DNA of 64,000 nt from the NCBI GenBank assembly GCA_019638475.1, contig JAHBTR010000005.1, positions 62,001-126,000 on the forward strand, read 5' to 3'. Each line of letters opens with the position of its first letter. Within the stretch, counting starts at the first letter, position 1. The notes under the pieces were generated by a model. It had not been told where the DNA came from and ran no database searches. It saw nothing but the letters and a program-made list of their open reading frames with translations. A program made the translations under genes and the position numbers. This DNA is from Chitinophagaceae bacterium. GTDB lineage: Bacteria; Bacteroidota; Bacteroidia; Chitinophagales; Chitinophagaceae. This document shows positions 1 through 7,750 of the stretch, one piece after another.

Positions 1-32
1 CGCCTTCGGCAATACCCAGACCGTTGGCAGCA
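1..32 (+). repeat. attC-like site 0, right end only
   Basis: Only the right arm of a site is present. Its CTTCGGCAATACCCA followed by CCGTTGGCAGC closely matches the right arm of site 3 (3420-3448). The crossover is predicted between G23 and T24. The start of C1 (GTTGGCAGC) is the exact reverse complement of its end at 695-703. Confidence 0.75.
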
Positions 33-53
33 ATTTTACCCGACACAGTCCGT

Positions 54-569
54 ATGCAAAACGTAACGACAGACAACAGAAAATGGTATGTATTGACAAC
101 CAAGCCGAAAGCTGAAAAACAAGTAAGCAAACGGTTGACAGAAAACCGTGTTGAAAATTTTCTGCCGTTACAGCGACAGTTGAGAACTTGGCACGACCGA
201 AAAAAATGGATAGAAACACCACTTTTCAACTCATACATTTTTGTAAAGACAGAAGACAAATTACGAAGTAAAGTTTTTGAAGTTGGCGGACTTATAAAAT
301 ACGTTTCCATTGGCGGACAAATCTGTATTTTGACAGAACAAGAAGTAGAGCGGGTAAGACGGCTTTGCAGTTACAGCGAACCCGTAACAGTTGGACACGA
401 AAACTTTGAAAGAGGAGAAGAAGTAGAAATTTTGGAAGGACATTTTGTTGGGTTTTGTGGACAACTTCTCGAAAACGGAGACAAACATAAATTGAAAATT
501 TCCATTGCAGGACTTGGTTGTTTTGCAACGGTGTTTATAGACAAAAATATTGTGCGGAAAATTTTGTAA
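54..569 (+). CDS. UpxY/NusG-family transcription antiterminator
   Basis: 171 aa. An N-terminal NGN domain (about residues 9-105) starts with the family pattern W-Y-V-L-x-T-K-P-K-A-E-K and contains PLFNSYIFVK. A C-terminal KOW-like domain (about 115-168) starts near RGEEVEILEGHF. In Bacteroidota, UpxY proteins ride on RNA polymerase and promote read-through of long capsule or polysaccharide operons. I chose ATG 54; a TTG exactly at the crossover (24) is in frame but would add residues encoded by the cassette core. Sole gene of C1, with no polysaccharide genes beside it, so its target operon would be elsewhere. The family is clear; the target is unknown. Confidence 0.85.
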   Translation: MQNVTTDNRKWYVLTTKPKAEKQVSKRLTENRVENFLPLQRQLRTWHDRKKWIETPLFNSYIFVKTEDKLRSKVFEVGGLIKYVSIGGQICILTEQEVERVRRLCSYSEPVTVGHENFERGEEVEILEGHFVGFCGQLLENGDKHKLKISIAGLGCFATVFIDKNIVRKIL

Positions 570-599
570 GTAAATCCTGACACAGTATTTTTAACGACA

Positions 600-694
600 T
601 AAAAAAAGGTTGGTAACTTTTGGACTGTTACTGACGATGGCGAAGCCGTGAATAAGATGAAAGGACAAACAAAAACATCTGGGGACAAAAACCT
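600..694 (+). other. Gene-less stretch before site 1, possible coding remnant
   Basis: The 125 bases between the C1 gene and site 1 hold no complete gene. One + frame stays open for about 35 codons (reading GNFWTVTDDGEAVNKMKG around 612-659) and runs into the attC-like site without a start codon. It may be the tail of a lost small gene or chance. Confidence 0.25.
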
Positions 695-831
695 GCTGCC
701 AACATCGGCTTGCTACAAGCGGGGCGACAGTGGTAAATTGAACATTTGTGCTTCTAATAAACATTTGTGCTATGTTGAAAGTTAGTGCTTCTAAGCCCCG
801 CCTGACAGCAAGCCGCCGGACGTTATAGGGC
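695..831 (+). repeat. attC-like site 1 (C1/C2 boundary)
   Basis: Left core GCTGCCAAC (695-703), right core GTTATAGGGC (822-831), 137 bp. Arms GGCTTGCT...AGCGGGGC and GCCCCGCC...AGCAAGCC can pair. The central part carries the TTGAACATTTGTGCT-type units seen in most sites. The left core matches the start of C1, not the right core of this site, as expected in an array. Confidence 0.85.
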
Positions 832-848
832 ATTTTAAGTAAACAATT

Positions 849-1892
849 ATGAAATTCGCAAAATATAGCCTTTTGTCTTTATGTTTATTTTTGTTTGGGG
901 TTGTACATGCTCAAAACTTAAAACTATTCGGACTAATTCATCATTTGATTGAGGACAAAGAGCTTGGTACCATTAATTTTTACATTACAGACTCACTGCA
1001 CACATTAAGGAAGCCTTTATTATTATACCTTGACGGTTCGGGTGATAATCCACTATTCACTGTAGAATCAGACATCAATGGTGGTTTTAAAAAATATTCA
1101 TCCATCCCATTTGACTACAAATCCATTTCTACTAAATATCACGTTGTCTTTATAAGTAAACCAAATGTTCCATTAGTTGACACTATAAGGACTAAAGACC
1201 TTTCAATTACAAATTTCAAATACAATCAATTACTAAGTGCCGAATGGAGAGTAAATTCGGCACTAATGGTTTTGAAGTACATACAAAAAAAATACCCAGT
1301 TGATTCAAAGAAAATAGTTGTGTTTGGCTACTCAGAAGGGGCACAAATTGCCCCAATAATTGCTAATAAAAATAAAAAGGTAACACACTGTATTGCCTTG
1401 GTTGGAGGCGGATTAAATCAGTTTTTTAATCAGATTATTGATTTTCGAATTGCTGCTAAAAAAAATGAAATTAGTCAAGCAGATGCACAGAACAAAATTG
1501 ACAGCATTTACAATGAATTCGAAAAAATTTATAGTAATCCTAAGTCAACAAGTGAGTTTTGGTTTGGACACACATATTTACGTTGGAGTAGTTTTTGTGC
1601 CGTACCAACAATTGAATACTTATCCAATTTGTCAATTCCTATCTATATAGCACAAGGAACAGATGACGAAAGTACAAGCATTTTAAGTGCAGATTATATA
1701 CGAATGGAATTTTTAAGATTAGGAAAACAAAATCTGACTCAAAAAATTTACCCTAATTGTGACCATATATTTAATAGAAAATCTATAAATAATGGGGTAG
1801 CTGAATACGATAATATTATGGATATTGTGTTGGAAGATGCTTTTAATTGGATAAATGAAAAAAATAAACTCAAAAATATTAATACGAGATGA
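849..1892 (+). CDS. Secreted alpha/beta hydrolase
   Basis: 347 aa with a Sec signal peptide (hydrophobic residues 6-20, cleavage likely after VVHA). The nucleophile elbow is GYSEG (Ser about 162) after strand KKIVVFG. An Asp in GTDDES and a His in NCDHIF near the C-terminus complete a plausible catalytic triad. It is probably a periplasmic or secreted esterase or peptidase-like hydrolase; the substrate cannot be read from sequence. First gene of C2, overlapping the next by four bases (ATGA), so translation is coupled. Codons are more A/T-rich than in many other cassettes, suggesting a separate origin. Confidence 0.8.
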   Translation: MKFAKYSLLSLCLFLFGVVHAQNLKLFGLIHHLIEDKELGTINFYITDSLHTLRKPLLLYLDGSGDNPLFTVESDINGGFKKYSSIPFDYKSISTKYHVVFISKPNVPLVDTIRTKDLSITNFKYNQLLSAEWRVNSALMVLKYIQKKYPVDSKKIVVFGYSEGAQIAPIIANKNKKVTHCIALVGGGLNQFFNQIIDFRIAAKKNEISQADAQNKIDSIYNEFEKIYSNPKSTSEFWFGHTYLRWSSFCAVPTIEYLSNLSIPIYIAQGTDDESTSILSADYIRMEFLRLGKQNLTQKIYPNCDHIFNRKSINNGVAEYDNIMDIVLEDAFNWINEKNKLKNINTR

Positions 1893-2314
1893 CAGGATTT
1901 AAAATAACAACACAAGATGGACAAGAAATAAAGTTTGAATTATATCTTGACGATGCACCGGTAACATCGAGAGCATTTCTAAGTATTTTGCCATTTAATA
2001 GGACTTTTAATCACGCAAGAGTTTCTGGACAAGAAATATGGATAGATGATGTTCCCAAACTAGACATTATTCAGGAGAACGCTTCAGTTTTTACAGAGCC
2101 AGGAGAAGTTGTATTTGGTCCGACAAAACCAATCAGAACAAAGACTGCTAATTGTTTTGGTATTTATTACGGTGAAGGAAAGGGATTGGATGCTTGTAAC
2201 ATTTTCGCTAAAGTGGTTGATACAGACAAACAAAAATTAATAGATCTAGGAAATGAAATTTGGAAAAATGGTTCGCAGGAATTGACTGTTTCAATAATAA
2301 ACACAACTAAATGA
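1889..2314 (+). CDS. DUF3830-like (cyclophilin-fold) protein
   Basis: 141 aa. The layout FELYLDDAPVTSRAFLSILPF, then a RVSGQEIW segment, then TEPGEVVFGP, then ANCFGIYYGEG, fits the cyclophilin-like DUF3830 family of small beta-barrel proteins. That family has no established function. No signal peptide, so cytoplasmic. It starts inside the stop codon of the hydrolase gene and is followed after 28 bases by site 2, so both genes form one cassette. Family call from pattern memory; moderately sure. Confidence 0.6.
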   Translation: MTGFKITTQDGQEIKFELYLDDAPVTSRAFLSILPFNRTFNHARVSGQEIWIDDVPKLDIIQENASVFTEPGEVVFGPTKPIRTKTANCFGIYYGEGKGLDACNIFAKVVDTDKQKLIDLGNEIWKNGSQELTVSIINTTK

Positions 2315-2342
2315 CCTACATCGCAACGACAGAAAGAAAAAC

Positions 2343-2479
2343 GCCCTATAACACGGGTTTTGCGTCAGGCGGGCTGACGTGCAAAATTGGAGATTTGTGC
2401 TTCTATTCAAGTTTTGTGCTGGCAGACAGTTTTGTGCTCCGAAACCCGCCCGAACGCAAAGCCCGAGAACGTTAGCGGT
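2343..2479 (+). repeat. attC-like site 2 (C2/C3 boundary)
   Basis: Left core GCCCTATAAC (2343-2352) is the exact reverse complement of the C2 start GTTATAGGGC (822-831). Right core is GTTAGCGGT (2471-2479). Arms CGGGTTTTGCGTCAGGCGGG and CCCGCCCGAACGCAAAGCCCG pair almost fully. 137 bp. Confidence 0.88.
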
Positions 2480-2520
2480 CATTGTAGGACGACACACACC
2501 AAACAATTAAACGAACAGAA

Positions 2521-2889
2521 ATGACAAAGAAAGAAATAGCACAAGATTTTTTGAAACTTGCTTCAAAAGGACAATCACGGAAAGCTTTTGAACTCTATGT
2601 TTCGGATAACTTTAAACACCATAATGCGTGGTTTAAAGCGGACGGACAGACTTTAATGATTGCAATGGAAGAAAACGCTAAGAAAACACCCGACAAAGTT
2701 TTTGAAATTCAAAGAGCATTGGAAGACGAAAATTTAGTGGCAGTCCATTCCCGTGTTAGGCAGACACCGAATGATTTAGGTGCGGCTGTAATTCACATTT
2801 TCAAATTTGACGATGACAAAATTGTTGAACTTTGGGACTTTGGACAAGCTGTTCCCGAAAATATGATAAACGAAAACGGAATGTTTTAA
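2521..2889 (+). CDS. SnoaL-like / NTF2-fold protein
   Basis: 122 aa. The helix-rich start (KEIAQDFLKLASKGQSRKAFELYV), the segment HHNAWFKADGQTLMIAMEE and the closing strands VAVHSRVRQTP...IHIFKFDDDKIVELWDF match the SnoaL-like branch of the NTF2 superfamily, typical of small enzymes or binding proteins annotated as ester cyclase-like. Cytoplasmic. First gene of C3; a leader with the GTAGGACGAC block lies 13 bases after the crossover. The MarR-like gene follows after two bases, which suggests a regulator-effector pair. Confidence 0.75.
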   Translation: MTKKEIAQDFLKLASKGQSRKAFELYVSDNFKHHNAWFKADGQTLMIAMEENAKKTPDKVFEIQRALEDENLVAVHSRVRQTPNDLGAAVIHIFKFDDDKIVELWDFGQAVPENMINENGMF

Positions 2890-2891
2890 AA

Positions 2892-3293
2892 ATGAAAAAT
2901 AAATTACCGATAGGTTATTATCTCAAAAAAACCGACAATTTATTGACGGAAGGAATTAATAATATCCATAAAGAGTTGGGCATTACAAGAATAGTTTGGC
3001 AAATTTTAAACTCAATCAACGAAAATGCCGAAATAAACCGACAAAAAATTACTGAGCTACTTTCTGAGTTTGCAAACAAAGAAACAATTAGTGATGCTAT
3101 TTCAACTCTCTTGGACAGACAACTAATACGTGAAGAAAAATATTTGTCACTAACTAAAAAAGGAGAAGTTTTATATCAAACTTGTTTTCAAAGGCAAAAA
3201 GCATTTAGGCAGAAAGCAACGGAAAACATAACAGAACAGCAGTATTTGCAGACAATAGAAACTCTTGAAAAAATAATTGACAACCTGAAATGA
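2892..3293 (+). CDS. MarR-like winged-helix regulator
   Basis: 133 aa from ATG 2892. An in-frame upstream start would overlap the previous gene and is unlikely. The region LGITRIVWQILNSINEN, then helices around KITELLSEF and ISDAISTLLDRQLI, then the wing EEKYLSLTKKGE is the winged-helix DNA-binding layout of MarR regulators. Such proteins usually repress their neighbours and release DNA when bound by small aromatic ligands. Co-transcribed with the SnoaL-like gene in C3. No operator palindrome was recognised. Confidence 0.75.
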   Translation: MKNKLPIGYYLKKTDNLLTEGINNIHKELGITRIVWQILNSINENAEINRQKITELLSEFANKETISDAISTLLDRQLIREEKYLSLTKKGEVLYQTCFQRQKAFRQKATENITEQQYLQTIETLEKIIDNLK

Positions 3294-3311
3294 GTGAGAG
3301 AAAAACAACGA

Positions 3312-3448
3312 ACCGCTAACGAGCAGTTTGGCGTTATGGCGGGTGAACGGCTTCGATTGAACATTTGTGCAAAGTTCAACATTCGTTCTTCGATTGAACT
3401 TTTGTGCTAAAAATCCCCGCCTTCGGCAATACCCAATCCGTTGTGCGT
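3312..3448 (+). repeat. attC-like site 3 (C3/C4 boundary)
   Basis: Left core ACCGCTAAC (3312-3320) is the exact reverse complement of the C3 start GTTAGCGGT. Right core is GTTGTGCGT (3440-3448). The centre shows three tandem units: GATTGAACATTTGTGC, AGTTCAACATTCGTTC and GATTGAACTTTTGTGC. 137 bp. Confidence 0.88.
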
Positions 3449-3619
3449 CATGCTGTAATGGAATATTATCCATTGTAACAATCATTAAAAAACATTAATA
3501 ATCTTGAGGTTCAAACTACGGCGACAATGACTTATGTAAAATACATTGTTAACTTTAATGAGAGCACTCACTGCGATTTCGAAAAATCATTTTAAAACTA
3601 TCAACTAAATAGAAGGACA
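3449..3619 (+). other. C4 leader, no gene
   Basis: 171 bases with no plausible gene. Near its start is a short inverted repeat, AATGGA...TCCATT (3458-3475), a possible operator. GAAGGA about 7 bases before the ATG at 3620 could serve as ribosome binding site. The rest is A/T-rich without a clear TAnnTTTG promoter. Confidence 0.4.
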
Positions 3620-3817
3620 ATGAAATTTGTTAAACTTACCAATGAAAAAGATAACGCTTGGATTGCCATTGACAAAATAGCCGTGATATATTCTCCAATA
3701 GGACACGAAAAAGCAAAACTTAATAGCAGTGTTGTATTAATAGATGACAATACTCATGCGATTAATGTTTGTGAGACAGGAGAGGAAATTATGAAGTTAA
3801 TCCGAGACGCAAGGTGA
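3620..3817 (+). CDS. Small hypothetical protein
   Basis: 65 aa: MKFVKLTNEKDNAWIAIDKIAV then a strand-turn-strand segment and a short C-terminal helix (GEEIMKLIRDAR). The beta-hairpins-plus-helix layout loosely recalls FlbD-type small proteins, but no family is assigned. It is the only gene of C4. The ATG is preceded by GAAGGA and by a 170-base leader. Coding is supported by its position in a cassette with perfectly complementary ends and by a composition that looks like protein. Confidence 0.6.
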   Translation: MKFVKLTNEKDNAWIAIDKIAVIYSPIGHEKAKLNSSVVLIDDNTHAINVCETGEEIMKLIRDAR

Positions 3818-3949
3818 GAAAATTAATTTTTGAAACCGCATCAAGCAAATACGTCCTTGATATCGTGGACAACAAAAACTAACTCACACTTTTTGGAAAG
3901 GCTTAATAATTTTTATTAAATAGAAGCCTTCTAACAATAGAAAGCACGA
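3818..3949 (+). other. C4 tail, no gene
   Basis: Between the 65-aa gene and site 4, nothing is recognised: no gene, no hairpin with a T run, no repeat shared with other cassettes. Confidence 0.35.
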
Positions 3950-4150
3950 ACGCACAACAAAAGTATTTGCAAAAGCAGGGCTGGACAATGTAACATCAGC
4001 TATGTACAAGCATCAGCAGCGGTTCGGGCTCGACGTTCAATTTTCAGCTTTAGTTCTTAACTTCAACAACATATTTTCAAATGTGCATTTGTACCGGGCT
4101 GGACAATCAATGAATTCCCTGCCTTCGCAAATACTCGACCGTTAGCAAAC
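3950..4150 (+). repeat. attC-like site 4, long variant (C4/C5 boundary)
   Basis: Left core ACGCACAAC (3950-3958) is the exact reverse complement of the C4 start GTTGTGCGT. Right core is GTTAGCAAAC (4141-4150). At about 200 bp it is some 65 bp longer than the others. Arms AGTATTTGCAAAAGCAGGG and CCCTGCCTTCGCAAATACT pair well, but the centre differs from the common type, with its own inner repeat GGGCTGGACAAT (3979-, 4096-). Confidence 0.8.
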
Positions 4151-4167
4151 ATAAAAAAAAGGAAAAT

Positions 4168-4812
4168 ATGAGAACAATAGTTGCTTTGTATAAAAAATGT
4201 AAGAAATCAGATAGCAGTTTTATAATGGTATTTACGAGATTGCTTATTAATCAATTCATATATAAAAAGACTATCCTTTTGCATCAAAAAGTAACATTAA
4301 AAGGTATCAGAAATATTCAATGTCATAAAAAAATAGAGATTGGTATTGGATATGTTGGGTTTATGCACAAGACAGATAAAACATTTCTGAATATTAACGG
4401 ACATTTAAATATTAAAGGGAATTACAATATTGGAAGAGGGTGCCGATTTGATATTGGTAAAAATGCTACCGTATCTATAGGAGATGGGGGTTACATAAAT
4501 TGTAACTCATCTGTTATTATTATGCATAAATTAAGTATAGGTGACAATTGTGCTATTTCGTGGAATTGCCAATTCCTTGATGAAGATTTTCATGTAATTG
4601 ATTATGAAGGTAAAAAAAACACACCAAATTCTATTGAGATTGGTAACCATGTATGGATTGGATGTGGAGTAAAAGTATATAAAGGAACGAAAATACCTGA
4701 TGGATGCGTTATCGCTTCAGACTCTGTTGTTAAAGGAATATTTGACAAACAGAATTGTTTAATTGGTGGAAATCCAGCTAAAATTTTGCAAGAAAACATT
4801 CAATGGGAGTAA
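4168..4812 (+). CDS. Hexapeptide-repeat acyltransferase
   Basis: 214 aa. It contains the left-handed beta-helix repeats of the WbbJ/CysE acyltransferase superfamily, e.g. ISIGDG, LSIGDNC, IEIGNHVWIGCGVKVYKGTKI, and ends with the typical GGNPAKIL. A His near FHVIDYEG is the likely catalytic residue. Proteins of this type O-acetylate sugars of capsule, LPS or exopolysaccharide in the cytoplasm. Sole gene of C5, with ATG 17 bases after the right core. Its A/T-rich codon use differs from neighbours, suggesting capture from another genome. Confidence 0.85.
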   Translation: MRTIVALYKKCKKSDSSFIMVFTRLLINQFIYKKTILLHQKVTLKGIRNIQCHKKIEIGIGYVGFMHKTDKTFLNINGHLNIKGNYNIGRGCRFDIGKNATVSIGDGGYINCNSSVIIMHKLSIGDNCAISWNCQFLDEDFHVIDYEGKKNTPNSIEIGNHVWIGCGVKVYKGTKIPDGCVIASDSVVKGIFDKQNCLIGGNPAKILQENIQWE

Positions 4813-4819
4813 AAATTAC

Positions 4820-4954
4820 GTTTGCTAACATTGTGTAGCATTAATGGCGGGTGAAGCACGTTCCGCAAGGTTCGTTTCCCGCATTAGCCATCTAACGGTT
4901 TGATAGGAAATTCGCCCGCAATCCGCCACTAATGCTACACTGTCCGTTGGTGGC
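4820..4954 (+). repeat. attC-like site 5, divergent centre (C5/C6 boundary)
   Basis: Left core GTTTGCTAAC (4820-4829) is the exact reverse complement of the C5 start GTTAGCAAAC. Right core is GTTGGTGGC (4946-4954). Arms TGTGTAGCATTAATGGCGG and CCGCCACTAATGCTACAC pair strongly. The centre lacks the TTGAACATTTGTGC units. 135 bp. Confidence 0.85.
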
Positions 4955-4980
4955 AAGTGTAACGGACAACCCAAACGACA

Positions 4981-5490
4981 ATGACAAAACAAGAATTAAT
5001 AAAAGCGTTTTATGACAATCACAAAGAAATGAGTGATTACATAAATTCATTGACTGACGAACAATTTGTTTTCAGCCATAACGACAAATGGACTGCTGGA
5101 CAACAATTCAGCCACGTTTATTTGGCGTTGTTGCCATTTCCTAAAATACTTCCTTCAAAGGAATTTATTGTGCAGAAATTCGGAAAAATAGACCGCCCGA
5201 TTTGGAGTTCAGACACCGTAATTGAAAACTATTTTAAGACAAGCCGCCAAGCACCGCAACAATTTTTGCCCGAACAAGTAAGCTCTGAACAAAAGGCGAC
5301 AATTACAGCCGACTTACAAAAAATCACACTTACCATTCATCAGTTGTTAGACCAATACACAGACGAAGAACTTGACACGCTTGTTATTCCACACCCTTTG
5401 CTTGGAAAGTTGACAATAAGAGAAATGTTTTATCTAATGGCTTACCACGCAACACATCATCTTAACCAAACGAAGGAAAATTTGAAATGA
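4981..5490 (+). CDS. DinB-like (DinB_2/YfiT) protein
   Basis: 169 aa, four-helix-bundle DinB family. The metal-binding His residues expected are a His in the first helix pair (FSHVY, about residue 45) and the C-terminal YHATHH cluster. DinB_2 proteins include metal-dependent thiol transferases and damage-induced proteins. This one's substrate is unknown. It is the first gene of C6 and overlaps the next gene by four bases (ATGA). Confidence 0.8.
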   Translation: MTKQELIKAFYDNHKEMSDYINSLTDEQFVFSHNDKWTAGQQFSHVYLALLPFPKILPSKEFIVQKFGKIDRPIWSSDTVIENYFKTSRQAPQQFLPEQVSSEQKATITADLQKITLTIHQLLDQYTDEELDTLVIPHPLLGKLTIREMFYLMAYHATHHLNQTKENLK

Positions 5491-6089
5491 CAGAATTTTT
5501 AAGAATAGTTTTACCGATTTACTTCATTATTTATTTTGGAGTTGCTTTCGTTTTGAAATCGCTTGTAGTAGCAAAACGAATTGGGAAAAATCCGCTTGTT
5601 TTGCCAAAAGACGATAGTGCTTACGGACTTATCGGACTTTACTTCAAACTGACATTAATAGCAATGTTTATTTATGTTGTTGCTTATGCTTTGTTTCCAA
5701 CTTGGCACGACAAGTTTTTGCCAATCATACAGCTTGACAACCAGACAATAAAATATGTTGGACTTGCAATTCTTTTCATTTCATTGGTGTGGACAGTCAC
5801 TGCACAAGGACATATGAAAAATTCTTGGCGCATCGGCATTGACACGGACACAAAAACAGAATTGGTAACAAGCGGACTTTTTGCGTTTTCACGAAACCCG
5901 ATATTTTTCGGAATGATTTTAAGTTTGGTCGGACTTTTCTTGACAACACCAAACGCATTGACAGCATTGTTTTTGATTTTAGGTTACGTTCTTATTCAAA
6001 TACAAATTCGACTTGAAGAAGAATTTTTGACCAAAGAACACGGACAAACATACATTGACTACAAACAAAAAGTAAGACGACTGATATAA
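5487..6089 (+). CDS. Isoprenylcysteine carboxyl methyltransferase-like membrane protein
   Basis: 200 aa, about five hydrophobic segments. The C-terminal half has the ICMT/PEMT signature: LVTSGLFAFSRNPIFFGM, then EEEFLTKEHGQTYIDYKQKVRRLI. Members are SAM-dependent methyltransferases in the inner membrane or relatives of unknown substrate. Translationally coupled to the DinB-like gene in C6. The pairing is consistent with a small modification module, but no joint function is established. Confidence 0.8.
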   Translation: MTEFLRIVLPIYFIIYFGVAFVLKSLVVAKRIGKNPLVLPKDDSAYGLIGLYFKLTLIAMFIYVVAYALFPTWHDKFLPIIQLDNQTIKYVGLAILFISLVWTVTAQGHMKNSWRIGIDTDTKTELVTSGLFAFSRNPIFFGMILSLVGLFLTTPNALTALFLILGYVLIQIQIRLEEEFLTKEHGQTYIDYKQKVRRLI

Positions 6090-6100
6090 CAAAAACACCA

Positions 6101-6236
6101 GCCACCAACAGCGGTTTAGCGTAATGGGGGCGGACATTCTTCGTATGAACATTTTTGCTAAATTTGAACTGTGTGCTTCGTATCAAGTGCAGTGCTAAAA
6201 GTCCCGCACTTCGCCAAGCCCAAAACCGTTGGCTGC
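6101..6236 (+). repeat. attC-like site 6 (C6/C7 boundary)
   Basis: Left core GCCACCAAC (6101-6109) is the exact reverse complement of the C6 start GTTGGTGGC. Right core is GTTGGCTGC (6228-6236). Arms GCGGTTTAGCGTAATGGGGG and CCGCACTTCGCCAAGCCC pair. The centre contains TAAATTTG at 6159-6166. Confidence 0.88.
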
Positions 6237-6277
6237 CATTCTTCGGACAGCCGTTCACAATCTAAAACGGTTAAACA

Positions 6278-6502
6278 ATGACAAAATTTTTAAAAATTGT
6301 AGCGACTATCGTATTCTGCCTAATTTGGGGACAACTTCAACACGGTTGCCAACAAGGAGCAAGGGCATCAGGTTCTGGTGCAGGTTATGCATTAATGAAC
6401 ATTTTCGGACTTGTTCTGCTTATTGCAGGAATTGTCGGAATTTGGAAGTATAACCCAAACAAAGGAAATCAAGATGATAACCAAAAATTAGACAAGAGTT
6501 AA
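6278..6502 (+). CDS. Small membrane protein
   Basis: 74 aa. An N-terminal hydrophobic segment (KIVATIVFCLIWG) is followed by a Cys- and Gly-rich stretch (HGCQQGARASGSGAG) and a second membrane segment (LMNIFGLVLLIAGIVGIW), ending in a charged tail. No family recognised. Its stop codon overlaps the ATG of the J-domain gene (TAATG), so the two are translationally coupled in C7. Confidence 0.6.
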   Translation: MTKFLKIVATIVFCLIWGQLQHGCQQGARASGSGAGYALMNIFGLVLLIAGIVGIWKYNPNKGNQDDNQKLDKS

Positions 6503-6993
6503 TGCTACCCGACTACTACAAGATTTTCGGACTTCCCAAAACTGCGACAAAAGAAGAAGTAAAAAAACGCTATCGAGAACTTGCCAAAAAGTATCATCCT
6601 GATGTAAACAAAAGTCCTGACGCAACTGCAAAAATGCAGGAAATTCAGGAAGCATATTACATTCTGTATGACGATGAAGCACGAAGTCGTTATGACTTTC
6701 AATACGACAAGATTTATGGTAAGAAAAAAGAAGATTTCAAAAGTTCCAATACGCATAATCAGGCAAAAAGTGATAGTACCGAACAGAAAAACTACGAATT
6801 TGACGACCCAATTTTAGAGAAATGGATTTTAAACGCAAAAAGACAAGCAGTTGAATTTGTTAAGAATTTCTATCGAGATACGAAAGGAATTGCCGTAAGC
6901 GGTTGCAGCTATTATTTTAAAGCACTTGGAATTTGTATCATTGTTTTCTTTGTCATAATAATATTAATAAGGATTTTTGCTGCATTTACTTAA
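6502..6993 (+). CDS. Membrane-anchored J-domain (DnaJ-like) protein
   Basis: 163 aa. The J domain covers residues 4-66 with the HPD tripeptide in KKYHPDVNKSPDATAKMQEI, needed to stimulate DnaK ATPase. A charged linker follows, then a C-terminal membrane helix (ALGICIIVFFVIIILIRIF). It lacks the Gly/Phe and zinc-finger regions of true DnaJ, so it is a specialised co-chaperone tethered to the membrane. Middle gene of the three-gene C7; the partner genes also encode membrane proteins, so all three may form one membrane complex (inference). Confidence 0.85.
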   Translation: MLPDYYKIFGLPKTATKEEVKKRYRELAKKYHPDVNKSPDATAKMQEIQEAYYILYDDEARSRYDFQYDKIYGKKKEDFKSSNTHNQAKSDSTEQKNYEFDDPILEKWILNAKRQAVEFVKNFYRDTKGIAVSGCSYYFKALGICIIVFFVIIILIRIFAAFT

Positions 6994-6998
6994 TCAAA

Positions 6999-7601
6999 AT
7001 GGTTGATAAACTTCAAGAATATAAAGACAGGCAGAAAGAGTGGCGAAATATTTCAATATCGCAACTTTCGACAGTTAATAATGTTTTACTGACCTTGTCT
7101 TCGGGTTTGTTTGTCTTTTGCATAGACAAGAAAAAGGTAAGCGAAATTCACTTCAATTTTTGTCATTCAATCAATTGGCAAGTCGCATCTTATTGGGTTT
7201 CTGTATTAATTCTTGGAATATCTATATTCTTTGGTCTTGGCGTTCTATTTAGCAGACTGTATGATTTTCGGATTTCACGACATATTTCACTTACCCGACT
7301 TCGGTTTTATAAGGAATACAAAAACGCTGATAAAAAAGAGTTGCCATACAACGACTTTGGTAAGTTCAAAACATCTGACAGAGTTCAGGCTTTATTCAAC
7401 TGTATTTTCTGCGAGTTACCATTCATAAACTCTGACGATGCCAAAAAAGTTTTAGAGAACGATAAAGTGAAAACTGACTTTCAAAATTTAAGGAAGACTG
7501 CTGACATTTTGGGTTCAATAACTTGGAAGTGGACGAAAATTCAAATCGGACTTTTTTTAGTGAGTGGAATTATTTATTTACTTCATCAACTGACACTTTG
7601 A
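6999..7601 (+). CDS. Hypothetical membrane protein
   Basis: 200 aa from ATG 6999, five bases after the J-domain stop; an upstream in-frame start would overlap that gene. There are three hydrophobic segments (about residues 28-41, 64-86 and 180-197) with a charged cytoplasmic region between the second and third. The start KLQEYKDRQKEWRNISISQLSTVNNVLLTLS resembles small membrane proteins often found in accessory regions, but I recognise no named family. Last gene of C7. Confidence 0.6.
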   Translation: MVDKLQEYKDRQKEWRNISISQLSTVNNVLLTLSSGLFVFCIDKKKVSEIHFNFCHSINWQVASYWVSVLILGISIFFGLGVLFSRLYDFRISRHISLTRLRFYKEYKNADKKELPYNDFGKFKTSDRVQALFNCIFCELPFINSDDAKKVLENDKVKTDFQNLRKTADILGSITWKWTKIQIGLFLVSGIIYLLHQLTL

Positions 7602-7613
7602 AAAATAGAACGA

Positions 7614-7750
7614 GCAGCCAACAAACAGTTTTGCAATAGTGCGGCTGACGGTCATAGGCTCAACATTTGTGCTACTTTGAACTTTTATGCTAACTTCGGC
7701 TGACGAGCTTCGATTGCCGCACCATCGCAAAGCTGCCGGACGTTAGGCAC
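7614..7750 (+). repeat. attC-like site 7 (C7/C8 boundary)
   Basis: Left core GCAGCCAAC (7614-7622) is the exact reverse complement of the C7 start GTTGGCTGC. Right core is GTTAGGCAC (7742-7750). Arms CAGTTTTGCAATAGTGCGGC and GCCGCACCATCGCAAAGCTG pair well. 137 bp. Confidence 0.88.

Noticed and set aside
2832-2891. Longer start for the MarR-like gene
   Set aside because: The extension lies within the coding region of the SnoaL-like gene in another frame and adds no domain residues; ATG 2892 gives a natural MarR-like N-terminus.
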